The translations under genes were made by a program, and so were the position numbers. This document shows, piece by piece, positions 15,600 to 24,191 of a stretch of 64,000 nucleotides of DNA. Location: contig NZ_AP025183.1 of assembly GCF_020885975.1 (NCBI RefSeq), forward strand, positions 372,001-436,000. Direction: 5' to 3'. Below the pieces are notes generated by a model. It had not been told where the DNA came from. It saw only the letters and a program-made list of their open reading frames with translations, and ran no database searches. This stretch comes from Flavobacterium ammonificans. Its GTDB lineage: Bacteria; Bacteroidota; Bacteroidia; Flavobacteriales; Flavobacteriaceae. Every line of letters starts with the position of its first letter. The first letter of the stretch is position 1.

Positions 15600-16598
15600 T
15601 TATTTTTTGTCGTAGGCCCATTTTAAGTAAATAGCACCCCAAGTAAATCCACCACCAAAAGCAGCAAATATTATTGTATCCCCTTTTTTAAATTGTTTTT
15701 CGAAATCACTCAATACTAGCGGTAGGGTAGCTGAAGTTGTATTGCCGTATCTTTCAATATTCATTAGCACTTTACTATCTTCTAAGTTCATTCTTTGAGC
15801 AGTAGCATCAATAATGCGCTTATTAGCTTGGTGTGGCACTAACCAATCAACATCATGATTCGTCAAGTTATTTCGTTTCAAGATTTGTTCACTGGCATCT
15901 GCCATATTAGTCACAGCATATTTAAAAACAGTTTTCCCGTCTTGAATAATGTTATGCTTTTTATCTTTTACTGTATCTATTGTAGTTGGCATTAGAGAAC
16001 CTCCAGCTGTAATTTTTAAGAAATCACGGCCCACACCATCAGAACGTAGGTATTCGTCTTGCAAACCTAAACCTTCATGGTTAGGCTCAAACAAAACAGC
16101 ACCAGCACCATCACCAAATATGATACAAGTAGCACGATCTGTGTAATCAACGATAGACGACATTTTATCGGCTCCAATAAGTAATACTTTTTTATATCTT
16201 CCAGATTGAATGTAGGCGGCGGCAGTTGACATTCCGAATAAGAAGCTAGAACAAGCGGCTTGTAAATCGTAACCAAATGCGTTAGTTGCACCTATTTCAG
16301 TTGCCACATAAGCAGCCGTTGAGGCTACGGGCATATCGGCAGTGGCAGTTGCCACAATTACTAAATCTATTTCTAATGGATTTAGATTGGCTTTGGCCAT
16401 TAAATCTTTAGCAGCCATAATAGCAAGGTAGGAAGTTCCTTTGCTATCGTCTTTAAGAATACGTCTTTCTTTAATTCCTGTACGAGCAGTTATCCATTCG
16501 TCATTTGTATCTACCATCGTTTGTAAAATATCGTTGGTCAAAACAAAATCAGGAACATAAGCTCCAACAGCGGTAATTGCGGCTGTAATTGTACTCAT
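15600..16598 (-). CDS. fabH: 3-oxoacyl-[acyl-carrier-protein] synthase III
   Basis: A 332-aa KAS III that condenses acetyl- or branched acyl-CoA with malonyl-ACP to start fatty-acid chains. The Cys-His-Asn triad is visible: C116 in LQAACSSFLFG, His in WLVPHQANKRI and Asn in ERYGNTTSAT. The thiolase-fold C-terminal FAAFGGGFTWGA is present. Flavobacteria make many branched-chain fatty acids, consistent with this enzyme class. It is the third gene of yceD-rpmF-fabH-accB-accC, but a terminator-like hairpin separates it from rpmF. Confidence 0.95.
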   Translation of the reverse strand: MSTITAAITAVGAYVPDFVLTNDILQTMVDTNDEWITARTGIKERRILKDDSKGTSYLAIMAAKDLMAKANLNPLEIDLVIVATATADMPVASTAAYVATEIGATNAFGYDLQAACSSFLFGMSTAAAYIQSGRYKKVLLIGADKMSSIVDYTDRATCIIFGDGAGAVLFEPNHEGLGLQDEYLRSDGVGRDFLKITAGGSLMPTTIDTVKDKKHNIIQDGKTVFKYAVTNMADASEQILKRNNLTNHDVDWLVPHQANKRIIDATAQRMNLEDSKVLMNIERYGNTTSATLPLVLSDFEKQFKKGDTIIFAAFGGGFTWGAIYLKWAYDKK

Positions 16599-16719
16599 TA
16601 GTATTCATTTATTACTATCAAATGCTAGGCATTTGAGAAATTGTAAAAGAATTGAAAATTACAAAAAATTTTCTAATCCGAATCTTTAAACAGTCTAATT
16701 TGTAGAAAATAATAGGCAA

Positions 16720-16747
16720 CAAAAAAAACTCTCACATCGTGAGAGTT
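16720..16747 (-). terminator. Terminator between rpmF and fabH
   Basis: Perfect 9-base arms AACTCTCAC/GTGAGAGTT with a three-base loop and an eight-base T run on the minus strand, 22 bases past the rpmF stop. It should limit read-through from the ribosomal-protein unit into fabH. Confidence 0.85.
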
Positions 16748-16769
16748 CTATTTTAGCTACAAAAATGTA

Positions 16770-16964
16770 TTAAGCAACAGCCTCTGATTTATCGATAACC
16801 ACTTGCCCTCTGTAGTACATTTTGCCTTCGTGCCAATACGCTCTGTGGTATAAGTGCGCTTCTCCTGTAATAGGACAAGTAGCGATTTGAGCTACAGTTG
16901 CTTTGTAATGTGTTCTTCTCTTATCTCTTCTTGTTTTCGAGATTTTTCTCTTAGGATGTGCCAT
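16770..16964 (-). CDS. rpmF: 50S ribosomal protein L32
   Basis: A 64-aa protein beginning [20 protein letters not shown], the standard L32 N-terminus, followed by a region with a single Cys ([17 protein letters not shown]) instead of the four-Cys zinc form. It is a constituent of the large ribosomal subunit. It follows the YceD/DUF177 gene by 9 bases, the very common yceD-rpmF pair that links ribosome and lipid synthesis genes. Confidence 0.97.
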   Translation of the reverse strand: MAHPKRKISKTRRDKRRTHYKATVAQIATCPITGEAHLYHRAYWHEGKMYYRGQVVIDKSEAVA

Positions 16965-16973
16965 TTTACTATA

Positions 16974-17516
16974 TTATTTATCCGTTAATAGTTGCTTTAA
17001 TTTGTCCCATCTAGGGTCAATATTTTCTTCTTGTTTATTCTCTTTTTTGGTTTCTTTGACTGCTAATTCATTCAGTTTTTTTAAAGCTTCTGACTCTAAA
17101 GTCCCATCTTTAACTCCTGGATGAACTCGTCTTAGAGGTACTGAAAGTACAATCATCTCATAAATATACTGTGCAATATCGACTTCAAATTCGCCGAAAG
17201 GCAAAATCAATAACTCTTCGTTATCATTATTGAATTCTTCACCAAAGCGAACAATCAATTTCATTTTGCTTTTGATTGGCAAATCAAAATCTTCTCCTGT
17301 TACATCACAGGGTACATTTACTATTCCTTCATGCTTAAAACTGATTTCCAGCATGTTGGACTTTTTCTCTAAAACTACATTTACTTTGATACTTGAATTT
17401 TGAAATTCGTCATAATCAAAGATGTCAAAGAACGCATTGTCTATTTGATATTCAAAATGATGTTTCCCTAGCTTTAATCCTACAAACGGAATTAAATATT
17501 CTTTAGTCTTCTTCAT
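16974..17516 (-). CDS. YceD/DUF177 family protein
   Basis: A 180-aa DUF177 protein. The family hallmark is a beta-rich domain with a late Cys (NVPCDVTGEDFDLPI near residue 78) and the acidic stretch EEFNNDNEELLILPFG, then DIAQYIYEMIVLSVPLRRVH. In other bacteria YceD is linked to 23S rRNA maturation and rpmF expression. It is the first gene of the rpmF unit, with a good promoter 34 bases upstream. Confidence 0.88.
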   Translation of the reverse strand: MKKTKEYLIPFVGLKLGKHHFEYQIDNAFFDIFDYDEFQNSSIKVNVVLEKKSNMLEISFKHEGIVNVPCDVTGEDFDLPIKSKMKLIVRFGEEFNNDNEELLILPFGEFEVDIAQYIYEMIVLSVPLRRVHPGVKDGTLESEALKKLNELAVKETKKENKQEENIDPRWDKLKQLLTDK

Positions 17517-17549
17517 TTAAACAACATTTTACCCTGAACTACGGGAGCG

Positions 17550-17577
17550 CAAAGATATAAAATTATTATAAATCCAA
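17550..17577 (-). promoter_or_regulatory. Promoter of the yceD-rpmF unit
   Basis: On the minus strand: TTG (17575-17577), 17 bases, then TATCTTTG (17550-17557), matching the flavobacterial TTG/TAnnTTTG consensus. The leader is about 25 bases. Confidence 0.7.
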
Positions 17578-17582
17578 TAGCC

Positions 17583-18647
17583 TTATTCTCCTTTTTTTGA
17601 AAACTCTTGTTTCGGTCTTATTTTTAAAGGATTTTGGCTGATTTCATGGTATTGATTTCTCGAATGAAAAATATCAATCGCTAAATAAACCGCCTCTTTG
17701 AACGAATTGAAATCTGCAATTCCTTTTCCAGCGATATCGTATGCCGTTCCGTGATCTGGAGACGTTCTAATTTTATTCAATCCTGCGGTATAATTCACCC
17801 CATTACCAAAAGACAAGGTCTTGAACGGAATCAAGCCTTGATCGTGATAGGTAGCAATAACTGCATCGTACTTCTCATATTGGTTGCTTCCAAAGAATCC
17901 GTCAGCCGGGAAAGGTCCAAAAACCAAAGTGCCTTTTTCAAAAATCTTTTTCAAAGTAGGTTTTAAAATCGCATCGTCTTCATTCCCTATTACTCCACCA
18001 TCACCACAATGGGGATTCACTCCTAAAACTGCAATTCTGGGTTTGTTGATGCTAAAATCCTGAATCAAAGATTGTTTAATCGTTTCGATTTTTTTAGTAA
18101 TCAAGGCTTCTGTCAAATGCGAAGCTACTTCACTCACCGGAATATGATCCGTTAATAATCCTACGCGCAGATTGTCTTGCACCATAAACATTAACGCATC
18201 GCCTTCTAATTCTTGTGCTAAATAATCGGTATGACCCGGAAATTTAAACGTATCTGATTGTATGTTGTATTTGTTAATTGGCGCAGTGACCAAAACATCT
18301 ACCTTACCTTCTTTCAAAGCTTGAGTAGCTGCTACAAATGATTTGATTGCATATTCGCCAACCGTTTCATCATTAGTTCCTAAATTCAAATCAAAACCTT
18401 CTCTCCAAACGTTGAGTACATTCACTTTTCCAAGAACCAATTGATCCAAACGGTCAATTCCGTGAAGATGAATCTCTGATTCCAAGTTGCGTTTGATGAA
18501 CGAAAGTTGTTTTACATTGGCAAAAATAACCGGCGTACACAATTCTAACATTCTCGCATCTTCGAATGTTTTTAGAACGACTTCGCTTCCAATACCGTTT
18601 AAATCTCCTATCGAAATTCCAACAATTATATTTTCTGCTTTTTTCAT
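17583..18647 (-). CDS. pdxA: 4-hydroxythreonine-4-phosphate dehydrogenase
   Basis: A 354-aa PdxA, which oxidises 4-phosphohydroxy-L-threonine in the DXP-dependent pyridoxal phosphate route. Visible: ISIGDLNGIGSEVVLK at the start, LVTAPINKYNIQSD, the FPGHTDYLAQEL metal/substrate segment, VLGVNPHCGDGG and the catalytic-site ATYHDQGLIPFK. The end (IRPKQEFSKKGE) is typical. It is divergent from ribE, with 61 bases between their starts. Confidence 0.95.
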   Translation of the reverse strand: MKKAENIIVGISIGDLNGIGSEVVLKTFEDARMLELCTPVIFANVKQLSFIKRNLESEIHLHGIDRLDQLVLGKVNVLNVWREGFDLNLGTNDETVGEYAIKSFVAATQALKEGKVDVLVTAPINKYNIQSDTFKFPGHTDYLAQELEGDALMFMVQDNLRVGLLTDHIPVSEVASHLTEALITKKIETIKQSLIQDFSINKPRIAVLGVNPHCGDGGVIGNEDDAILKPTLKKIFEKGTLVFGPFPADGFFGSNQYEKYDAVIATYHDQGLIPFKTLSFGNGVNYTAGLNKIRTSPDHGTAYDIAGKGIADFNSFKEAVYLAIDIFHSRNQYHEISQNPLKIRPKQEFSKKGE

Positions 18648-18670
18648 ACTGCCCTGAGGTTATTTATTAC

Positions 18671-18678
18671 TAATTTTG
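18671..18678 (+). promoter_or_regulatory. Promoter -7 element of ribE (TAATTTTG)
   Basis: Matches TAnnTTTG exactly, 30 bases before the ribE ATG and inside the short gap to the divergent pdxA. No convincing -33 element. Confidence 0.55.
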
Positions 18679-18708
18679 AAGTGCAAATTTAGTAAAATAA
18701 AACAAGAA

Positions 18709-19296
18709 ATGTTTACAGGGATTATAGAAACACTCGGAAGGGTTCAAGAAATACAAAAAGACCAAGAAAATGTTCATATTAGGGTGGCATCAAGCATCAC
18801 TGGCGAGTTGAAAATTGACCAAAGTGTGGCGCATAATGGCGTATGCCTAACGGTGGTTGCGATTAAAGACAACACCTATACTGTAACCGCGATTGCAGAG
18901 ACCATCAATAAAACCAATTTATCGCATTGGAAAGTGGGCGATACTGTCAATTTAGAACGCGCCATGAAACTGGGTGATCGTTTGGACGGCCACATTGTTC
19001 AAGGACATGTGGATCAAACCGGAACCTGTATTGCAATTGAAGAAGCTGGCGGAAGTTGGCACTACACTTTTGAATATGACTCAGCGGCGAACAATATTAC
19101 TATCGAAAAAGGTTCGATTACCGTAAACGGAGTAAGTTTGACCGTAGTTAATTCCAAGCAAAATCAATTTAGTGTAGCGATTATTCCATATACCTATGAA
19201 CACACTAATTTCAATGCCTTTCAAATTGGTACTGTTATTAATTTAGAATTTGACGTGATTGGGAAATATGTAAGTCGTTTGTACGGGAACCGATAA
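18709..19296 (+). CDS. ribE: Riboflavin synthase
   Basis: A 195-aa riboflavin synthase alpha chain that dismutates two 6,7-dimethyl-8-ribityllumazine molecules. It has the two tandem lumazine-binding barrels: MFTGIIETLGRV at the start, AHNGVCLTVV in the first barrel, RLDGHIVQGHVDQTG at the junction, and SITVNGVSLTVV in the second, closing with the IPYTYEHTNF segment. I set the start at ATG 18709 since MFTGIIE is the invariant beginning. Confidence 0.95.
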   Translation: MFTGIIETLGRVQEIQKDQENVHIRVASSITGELKIDQSVAHNGVCLTVVAIKDNTYTVTAIAETINKTNLSHWKVGDTVNLERAMKLGDRLDGHIVQGHVDQTGTCIAIEEAGGSWHYTFEYDSAANNITIEKGSITVNGVSLTVVNSKQNQFSVAIIPYTYEHTNFNAFQIGTVINLEFDVIGKYVSRLYGNR

Positions 19297-19449
19297 CGCA
19301 ATTTCGACCGAAAAGAACTTTTGTCAACCTGAACTCGTTTCAGGTTCTAAAATCAATCGAGCCTATGGCTCTTTCACGTTGCCTGAGGCTCTCGAAGGCA
19401 ACGACCCATATCGTAACAACGGATTTTAATCTGTTGGAAAAAAAGAAAA

Positions 19450-19480
19450 AAAGCCTCTCAATTACTTGAAAGGCTTTTTG
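19450..19480 (-). terminator. Terminator of the CAU tRNA
   Basis: On the minus strand AAGCCTTTCAAG...TTGAGAGGCTT with a T run, directly after the tRNA. Its sequence is nearly the same as the hairpin after tRNA-Ala. Confidence 0.75.
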
Positions 19481-19554
19481 TGGTCCCACCTGGGCTCGAA
19501 CCAGGGACCACCTGATTATGAGTCAGGTGCTCTAACCAACTGAGCTATAGGACC
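19481..19554 (-). tRNA. tRNA with CAU anticodon (probably tRNA-Ile2, else elongator tRNA-Met)
   Basis: A 74-base cloverleaf on the minus strand. The acceptor arm is GGTCCTA/TGGGACC, the D arm AGCTCAGTTGG, the anticodon stem CCTGA/TCAGG with loop CTCATAA, and the T arm GGTTCGAGCC. The anticodon is CAU. It is not an initiator (its acceptor arm begins with a normal G-C pair). C4-G69 and C5-G68 are the pairs that favour lysidine synthase in known tRNA-Ile2, whereas elongator Met tRNAs usually differ there, so I lean to Ile2. Confidence 0.88.
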
Positions 19555-19673
19555 AGTTAAGAGTGTGCAATATTACTACTATTTTTAATTTGCCGCAACT
19601 ATTTTTAAAGCAGTTTTAAAAAAACTAACTAATTCTATTGGGGTCTATAAGAAACCTCCTGATTGTGAGCGTA

Positions 19674-20078
19674 CTATTGCGGAATTTCTTGACACAATTC
19701 AATCAAGACGCCATTGGTGCTTTTGGGATGTAAAAAGGCTACTAACTTATTGTCGGCACCTTTCTTAGGTATTTCATTTAATACCACAAACCCTTCTTGT
19801 TGCAGTCGGGCAATTTCGGATACAATATCTTCTACATCAAACGCAATGTGATGAATCCCCTCGCCTTTTTTCTCGATAAACTTTGCTATTGGACTATCTG
19901 GATTAGTTGCTGCTAACAATTCGATTTTGTTTGGGCCGTTCATAAAAAACGAAGTGGTTACGCCTTCACTTGCAACTTCTTCCGCTTTGTAGGCTGGCGC
20001 TCCAAACAACTTTTCAAAAAGCGCGTTAGATACGTCTAGATCTTTTACTGCAATTCCGATATGTTCTATTTTTCTCAT
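19674..20078 (-). CDS. mce: Methylmalonyl-CoA epimerase
   Basis: A 134-aa vicinal-oxygen-chelate protein that interconverts (R)- and (S)-methylmalonyl-CoA. Metal ligands appear as His6 (RKIEHIGIAV), the histidine pair of GIHHIAFDV and Glu near the end (GVLIELCQE). The LFGAPAYKAEEV and KIELLAATNPDSPIAKFIEKKG segments are characteristic of the epimerase branch. No mutase or propionyl-CoA carboxylase gene is adjacent. Confidence 0.92.
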   Translation of the reverse strand: MRKIEHIGIAVKDLDVSNALFEKLFGAPAYKAEEVASEGVTTSFFMNGPNKIELLAATNPDSPIAKFIEKKGEGIHHIAFDVEDIVSEIARLQQEGFVVLNEIPKKGADNKLVAFLHPKSTNGVLIELCQEIPQ

Positions 20079-20216
20079 GGTATTGACTTCTATTTCGGTT
20101 TAAAAATACAGAATTCCAAACCAAATTCCGAATCACAACCCCATAATATTTCGCTAAAAAGTTTCCATTCCATTAAATATAGTTGTTATTTTGTGACATC
20201 AAATTTTCAATTCGTT

Positions 20217-21887
20217 ATGGGCAAGTCCTTTTTAAATTACTGTATTGCTTTATTGTTAGTTCTTCTGGCTAGTTGTGCTAAAAGAGGGAACATTACTGGC
20301 GGTGCAAAAGACACTATTGCTCCAGTATTGAAAGCCAGTTTTCCAAAAAACTTTACTACCGAATTTAAAGGCAACACCATTAAATTAACTTTTGATGAAT
20401 TCATCAAGTTAAAAGACTTGAAAAAGCAGCTTATTATTTCGCCGCCCATGAAAAATGAGCCCTTGATTTTACCTAGTACCGCAAGTAAAATTATCACAAT
20501 TGCAATCAAAGACACCTTACAAGAGAATACAACCTACAGTTTTAACTTTGGTCAAGGAATTACAGATAACAACGAGGGAAATGCCTTGAACCAATTTAAA
20601 TATGTCTTTTCTACTGGAAAAACGATCGACTCTCTTGCCATTAGTGGCAAAGTAAAAGACGCTTACTTTAAAGAAGTAGAGTCCTTTGTTTCTGTTATGT
20701 TGTATGATGTAAATGCCAATTATAACGACTCAATTGTTTACAAACAAACGCCGCGTTATGTTACCAATACGTTAGACAGTTTGAAAATCTTTCGTTTGGA
20801 AAATCTTAAAGCTGGAAAATACCTTTTGGTCGCTATGAAGGATTACAATTCCAACAATAAATTCGATTCAAAAAAAGACAAAATTGGGTTTTTGAAACAA
20901 TTCATTTCGGTGCCAAATGATACGGTATTCGAATTGGAATTATTCAAAGAGAACTTGCCTTTTAAAGCATTCAAACCTGCACTAGCGTCAGGAAATCGTT
21001 TACTTATGGCTTACGAAGGGAATTTAAAACTAAAAGAAAATAGACCCAGCATTACTTTAAAAAATAAAGGACAAATCATACCAACTATAATCACTCAATT
21101 TCCTAAAAAAGATTCATTACAGGTTTGGTACCGTCCTATTAAAGCTGACTCTTTAACCATAGAAGTGAAACAAAATAAGTATAAAAATAGTTTTACTTTC
21201 AAATACAGGGAACTCAAAAAAGACACTTTGGATATCAAAATAAACCAACAAGGTAGCTTGAATCCTAAAGAACGTTTTGCTCTTGAAAGCGCAACACCAC
21301 TAGTCCAATTTGACAAAAGCAAAATGAGCTTAGTAAACAATCTATCAAAAGCCATTCCGTTTACCACTGATTACGATGAGTTCCATCAATTACTCTATTT
21401 GAATTTTAAACGGGAAGCAGATGAGGCCTACCAATTCAAATTATCACCCGGAGCAGTAACTGATTTATTCGATAAAGTAAATGATAGTTTGGATTTTAAA
21501 ATCAATAGTAATTCACTAGAAAACTATGGTAATTTGATTGTTAATCTTCAAAACGTGAAACGCTTTCCTGTTCTTGTAGAATTAACTAATGACAAAGGCG
21601 AAACTATCGTTTCGAACTATACTGAAAAAGAGACTACACTAGATTTTAGCTTGATTCAGCCAGCTAAATATACTTTGCGTGCTATATATGACGACAATAA
21701 AAATAAGCAATACGACCCAGGAAATTTCTTGGCAAAACAATACGCAGAAGAAGTTATTTACTTCTCCAAGGAAGTAGAAGTTCGGGCTAATTGGGATGTC
21801 GTGCAAGCTTTTGATTTAAGTATTACGTACGCTCCAGAACCAAAAAAGAAAACGGAGAAAAAGAAAACAGATACCAATCGTAAATAA
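20217..21887 (+). CDS. Lipoprotein with N-terminal Ig-like (Big_5) domain
   Basis: A 556-aa exported protein. A lipobox ends the signal (LLLVLLASC, Cys20), so it is lipid-anchored in the outer membrane or periplasm. Residues ~30-130 form an Ig-like Big_5 domain (GGAKDTIAPVLKASFPKNF, then TTYSFNFGQGITDNNEGN). The rest is beta-rich, with repeated DYNSNNKFDSKKD-type calcium-like loops, and a Lys-rich tail. I start at ATG 20217; the frame extends upstream but that part overlaps the divergent mce gene. Such proteins are common in Bacteroidota; exact role unknown. Confidence 0.8.
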   Translation: MGKSFLNYCIALLLVLLASCAKRGNITGGAKDTIAPVLKASFPKNFTTEFKGNTIKLTFDEFIKLKDLKKQLIISPPMKNEPLILPSTASKIITIAIKDTLQENTTYSFNFGQGITDNNEGNALNQFKYVFSTGKTIDSLAISGKVKDAYFKEVESFVSVMLYDVNANYNDSIVYKQTPRYVTNTLDSLKIFRLENLKAGKYLLVAMKDYNSNNKFDSKKDKIGFLKQFISVPNDTVFELELFKENLPFKAFKPALASGNRLLMAYEGNLKLKENRPSITLKNKGQIIPTIITQFPKKDSLQVWYRPIKADSLTIEVKQNKYKNSFTFKYRELKKDTLDIKINQQGSLNPKERFALESATPLVQFDKSKMSLVNNLSKAIPFTTDYDEFHQLLYLNFKREADEAYQFKLSPGAVTDLFDKVNDSLDFKINSNSLENYGNLIVNLQNVKRFPVLVELTNDKGETIVSNYTEKETTLDFSLIQPAKYTLRAIYDDNKNKQYDPGNFLAKQYAEEVIYFSKEVEVRANWDVVQAFDLSITYAPEPKKKTEKKKTDTNRK

Positions 21888-21903
21888 TTAACCTCTAAAA
21901 AAA

Positions 21904-21945
21904 ACCGCAAATTCGCAAATTTTTGATACTCTGTGAATCTGCGGT
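21904..21945. repeat. Imperfect palindrome, possible bidirectional terminator
   Basis: Arms ACCGCAAATTCGCAAAT and ATACTCTGTGAATCTGCGGT pair with a few mismatches, between convergent genes. It resembles the ACCGCAGATTCACAGATT type of palindromic repeat seen between flavobacterial genes. Confidence 0.5.
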
Positions 21946-21966
21946 AGTATTATTTTAAATCCGAAT

Positions 21967-22731
21967 TTACTTTAATTCAAATGTATCTTTATCCTTAAGA
22001 AAATCTAATTTTTTTCGTGTGTCCAACATCGCTTCTTTGTTTAAATCCGCAATAAAAACACCCTCTTCTTTTTGAGGCTCTAGTACTAAATTTCCTAAAT
22101 AATCAACTACTTGGCTATGTCCAAGGTATTCTAAATTATTACCGTCAACTCCCAAACGATTCACACCAATAGTGTAACTCATATTTTCTATAGCGCGCGC
22201 TTTTAATAAAGTATCCCAAGCGGCAATTCTAGTTTTTGGCCAACTAGCTACATAAATCAGCAAGTCGTAATTCTCAACATTGCGTGAGAAAACAGGAAAA
22301 CGCAAATCGTAACAAATGAGTGGACAAATTTTCCATCCCTTGTAGTCAATAATTGTTTTTTGTGTTCCCGCCGTATATACTTCATGTTCATCTGCCAAAG
22401 TAAACAAATGGCGTTTGTCGTACTGTTGAATTTCGCCCGTAGGAAAAACAAACACCATTTTATTATAAAAAGTAGCACCTTCGGCTATAACTAAACTGCC
22501 TGTAATGGCGCAGTTTTTGGCTTTTGCCAAAGATTGCATCCATAAAATCGTTTCGCCTTGCATAGTTTCGGCTACAACTTGAGGATTAATGGTAAATCCA
22601 GAGGTAAACATTTCAGGAAGTACGATTATATCGACGGCCGAGGCAATTCCGTTGATTTTGGCTTCGAAATAATTTCTATTGGATTTTGGGTCTTCCCAAG
22701 CCAATGACGATTGAATGACTGCTACTTTCAT
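21967..22731 (-). CDS. Omega-amidase (YafV/Nit2-like carbon-nitrogen hydrolase)
   Basis: A 254-aa nitrilase-superfamily protein that probably hydrolyses alpha-ketoglutaramate or alpha-keto-omega-methylthiobutyramic acid amides (methionine-salvage repair). The Glu-Lys-Cys triad is visible: IIVLPEMFTSGF, QYDKRHLFTLADEHEVYT and PLICYDLRFPVFSR. The Tyr-rich tail and SWPKTRIAAWDTLLKARAIEN match the YafV branch better than ureidopropionase. Monocistronic on the minus strand. Confidence 0.9.
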   Translation of the reverse strand: MKVAVIQSSLAWEDPKSNRNYFEAKINGIASAVDIIVLPEMFTSGFTINPQVVAETMQGETILWMQSLAKAKNCAITGSLVIAEGATFYNKMVFVFPTGEIQQYDKRHLFTLADEHEVYTAGTQKTIIDYKGWKICPLICYDLRFPVFSRNVENYDLLIYVASWPKTRIAAWDTLLKARAIENMSYTIGVNRLGVDGNNLEYLGHSQVVDYLGNLVLEPQKEEGVFIADLNKEAMLDTRKKLDFLKDKDTFELK

Positions 22732-22804
22732 ACTTTTTTATTTTCTATAAAAATAAGAAATGTCAGCTAACTAAAACTTACTTATATTAGTAAAAAATTA
22801 TACT

Positions 22805-23365
22805 ATGAAAAAAACTCTATTGGCTTTACTAATGTTAAGCACTGTATTTCTTACTGCTCAAGAAAAATCAGGTGCTGAATTATTTTTCGAAAACCTAAAA
22901 AAACAATGCGGAAAATCGTTTGAAGGAGAAGTTAAGGAAGGAAACAACGACACTTTTAAAGATAAAAAACTCGTTATGCACGTTCGAAATTGTGATGCAA
23001 AAACCATCCGAATTCCGTTTTTTGTTGGTGAAGATAGATCCAGAACATGGGTGCTAACATTAGAAAACAACCGAATCAAATTAAAACACGATCACCGTCA
23101 TGAAGATGGATCAGAAGATAAAGTAACACAATATGGTGGTACGAGTACAAATCCAGGTTCTGCTTCGGTACAAATTTTTCCAGCTGACCAGGAAACGTAT
23201 AATACTATCCCAAATGCTGCTGCTAACGTTTGGTGGATTACTCTAAGCGAAACTTCATTTACTTATAATCTGAGACGCATAGGCTCAGATCGATTATTTA
23301 CAGTGCATTTTGATTTGACAAAAACAGTTCCGAATCCTCCCGCGCCTTGGGGTTGGAAAGACTAA
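22805..23365 (+). CDS. Secreted protein of unknown function
   Basis: A 186-aa protein. Signal peptide MKKTLLALLMLSTVFLTAQ is followed by a mature domain with two conserved-looking Cys (KKQCGKSFEG and VRNCDAKT), which could form a disulfide. It continues through strands rich in charged residues (KLKHDHRHEDGSEDK) to VHFDLTKTVPNPPAPWGW. The family occurs in flavobacteria and proteobacteria as 'hypothetical periplasmic protein'; I cannot name a function. It converges on sdhB with a shared terminator between them. Confidence 0.75.
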   Translation: MKKTLLALLMLSTVFLTAQEKSGAELFFENLKKQCGKSFEGEVKEGNNDTFKDKKLVMHVRNCDAKTIRIPFFVGEDRSRTWVLTLENNRIKLKHDHRHEDGSEDKVTQYGGTSTNPGSASVQIFPADQETYNTIPNAAANVWWITLSETSFTYNLRRIGSDRLFTVHFDLTKTVPNPPAPWGWKD

Positions 23366-23369
23366 TAAC

Positions 23370-23405
23370 AAAAAACGCATCCCAATTACGGAATGCGTTT
23401 TTTTA
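23370..23405. terminator. Bidirectional terminator between convergent genes
   Basis: AAACGCAT/ATGCGTTT arms with A run before and T run after, placed between the secreted-protein gene and sdhB, so it can serve both strands. Confidence 0.8.
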
Positions 23406-23422
23406 TTGTAAGCGGTATTGAG

Positions 23423-24184
23423 TTAGATTACACTTGCTACCAAGTATTCTCTATTCATACGAGCAATATTCTCTAGTGAAATTCCTTTAGGACATTCTAC
23501 TTCACAAGCTCCTGTATTCGTACAGTTACCGAAACCTTCTTCGTCCATTTGGCGTACCATATTCAATACACGAGTGGTTGCTTCTACTTTACCTTGTGGT
23601 AATAATGCATATTGAGATACTTTAGCACCAACAAATAACATAGCTGAACCATTTTTACAAGTTGCTACACAAGCTCCACAACCAATACAAGCTGCTGCCA
23701 TAAACGCTTTATCTGCATCTTCTTTAGGAATTGGCGTTGCATTAGCATCAATAGTATTTCCAGAAGTATTTACAGATACGAAACCACCAGCTTGTTGGAT
23801 TCTATCAAATGCACTTCTGTCTACTACTAAATCTTTAATAACTGGGAACGCTCTACTTCTCCATGGCTCAACAAAAACAGTATCGCCATCATTGAACATA
23901 CGCATGTGCAATTGACAAGTAGTTACACCTGAATCGGGTCCGTGAGCACGTCCGTTGATAAATAACGAACACATGCCGCAAATACCTTCACGACAGTCGT
24001 GATCAAATGCAATTGGTTCTGTCCCTTCATTGATTAATTGCTCGTTCAATTGGTCTAACATTTCCAAGAATGAACTTGCTGTAGAAACGTCATTTAATTT
24101 GTACGTTTCTAATTGTCCTTTTGCTTTAGAGTCTTTTTGACGCCAAATTTTAAGGGTTATATTGATGTTTTTTGCTGAAGACAT
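23423..24184 (-). CDS. sdhB: Succinate dehydrogenase / fumarate reductase iron-sulfur subunit
   Basis: A 253-aa protein that carries electrons from the flavin subunit to the membrane quinone. The [2Fe-2S] ligands are in [16 protein letters not shown] and a following Cys (VTTCQLHM). The [4Fe-4S] and [3Fe-4S] ligands are in [17 protein letters not shown] and [16 protein letters not shown] use ATG 24184 ([16 protein letters not shown]); the 10-residue longer reading overlaps sdhA. The order sdhC-sdhA-sdhB matches the Bacteroidota type B enzyme. Confidence 0.95.
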   Translation of the reverse strand: MSSAKNINITLKIWRQKDSKAKGQLETYKLNDVSTASSFLEMLDQLNEQLINEGTEPIAFDHDCREGICGMCSLFINGRAHGPDSGVTTCQLHMRMFNDGDTVFVEPWRSRAFPVIKDLVVDRSAFDRIQQAGGFVSVNTSGNTIDANATPIPKEDADKAFMAAACIGCGACVATCKNGSAMLFVGAKVSQYALLPQGKVEATTRVLNMVRQMDEEGFGNCTNTGACEVECPKGISLENIARMNREYLVASVI

Positions 24185-24191
24185 AATTCTA

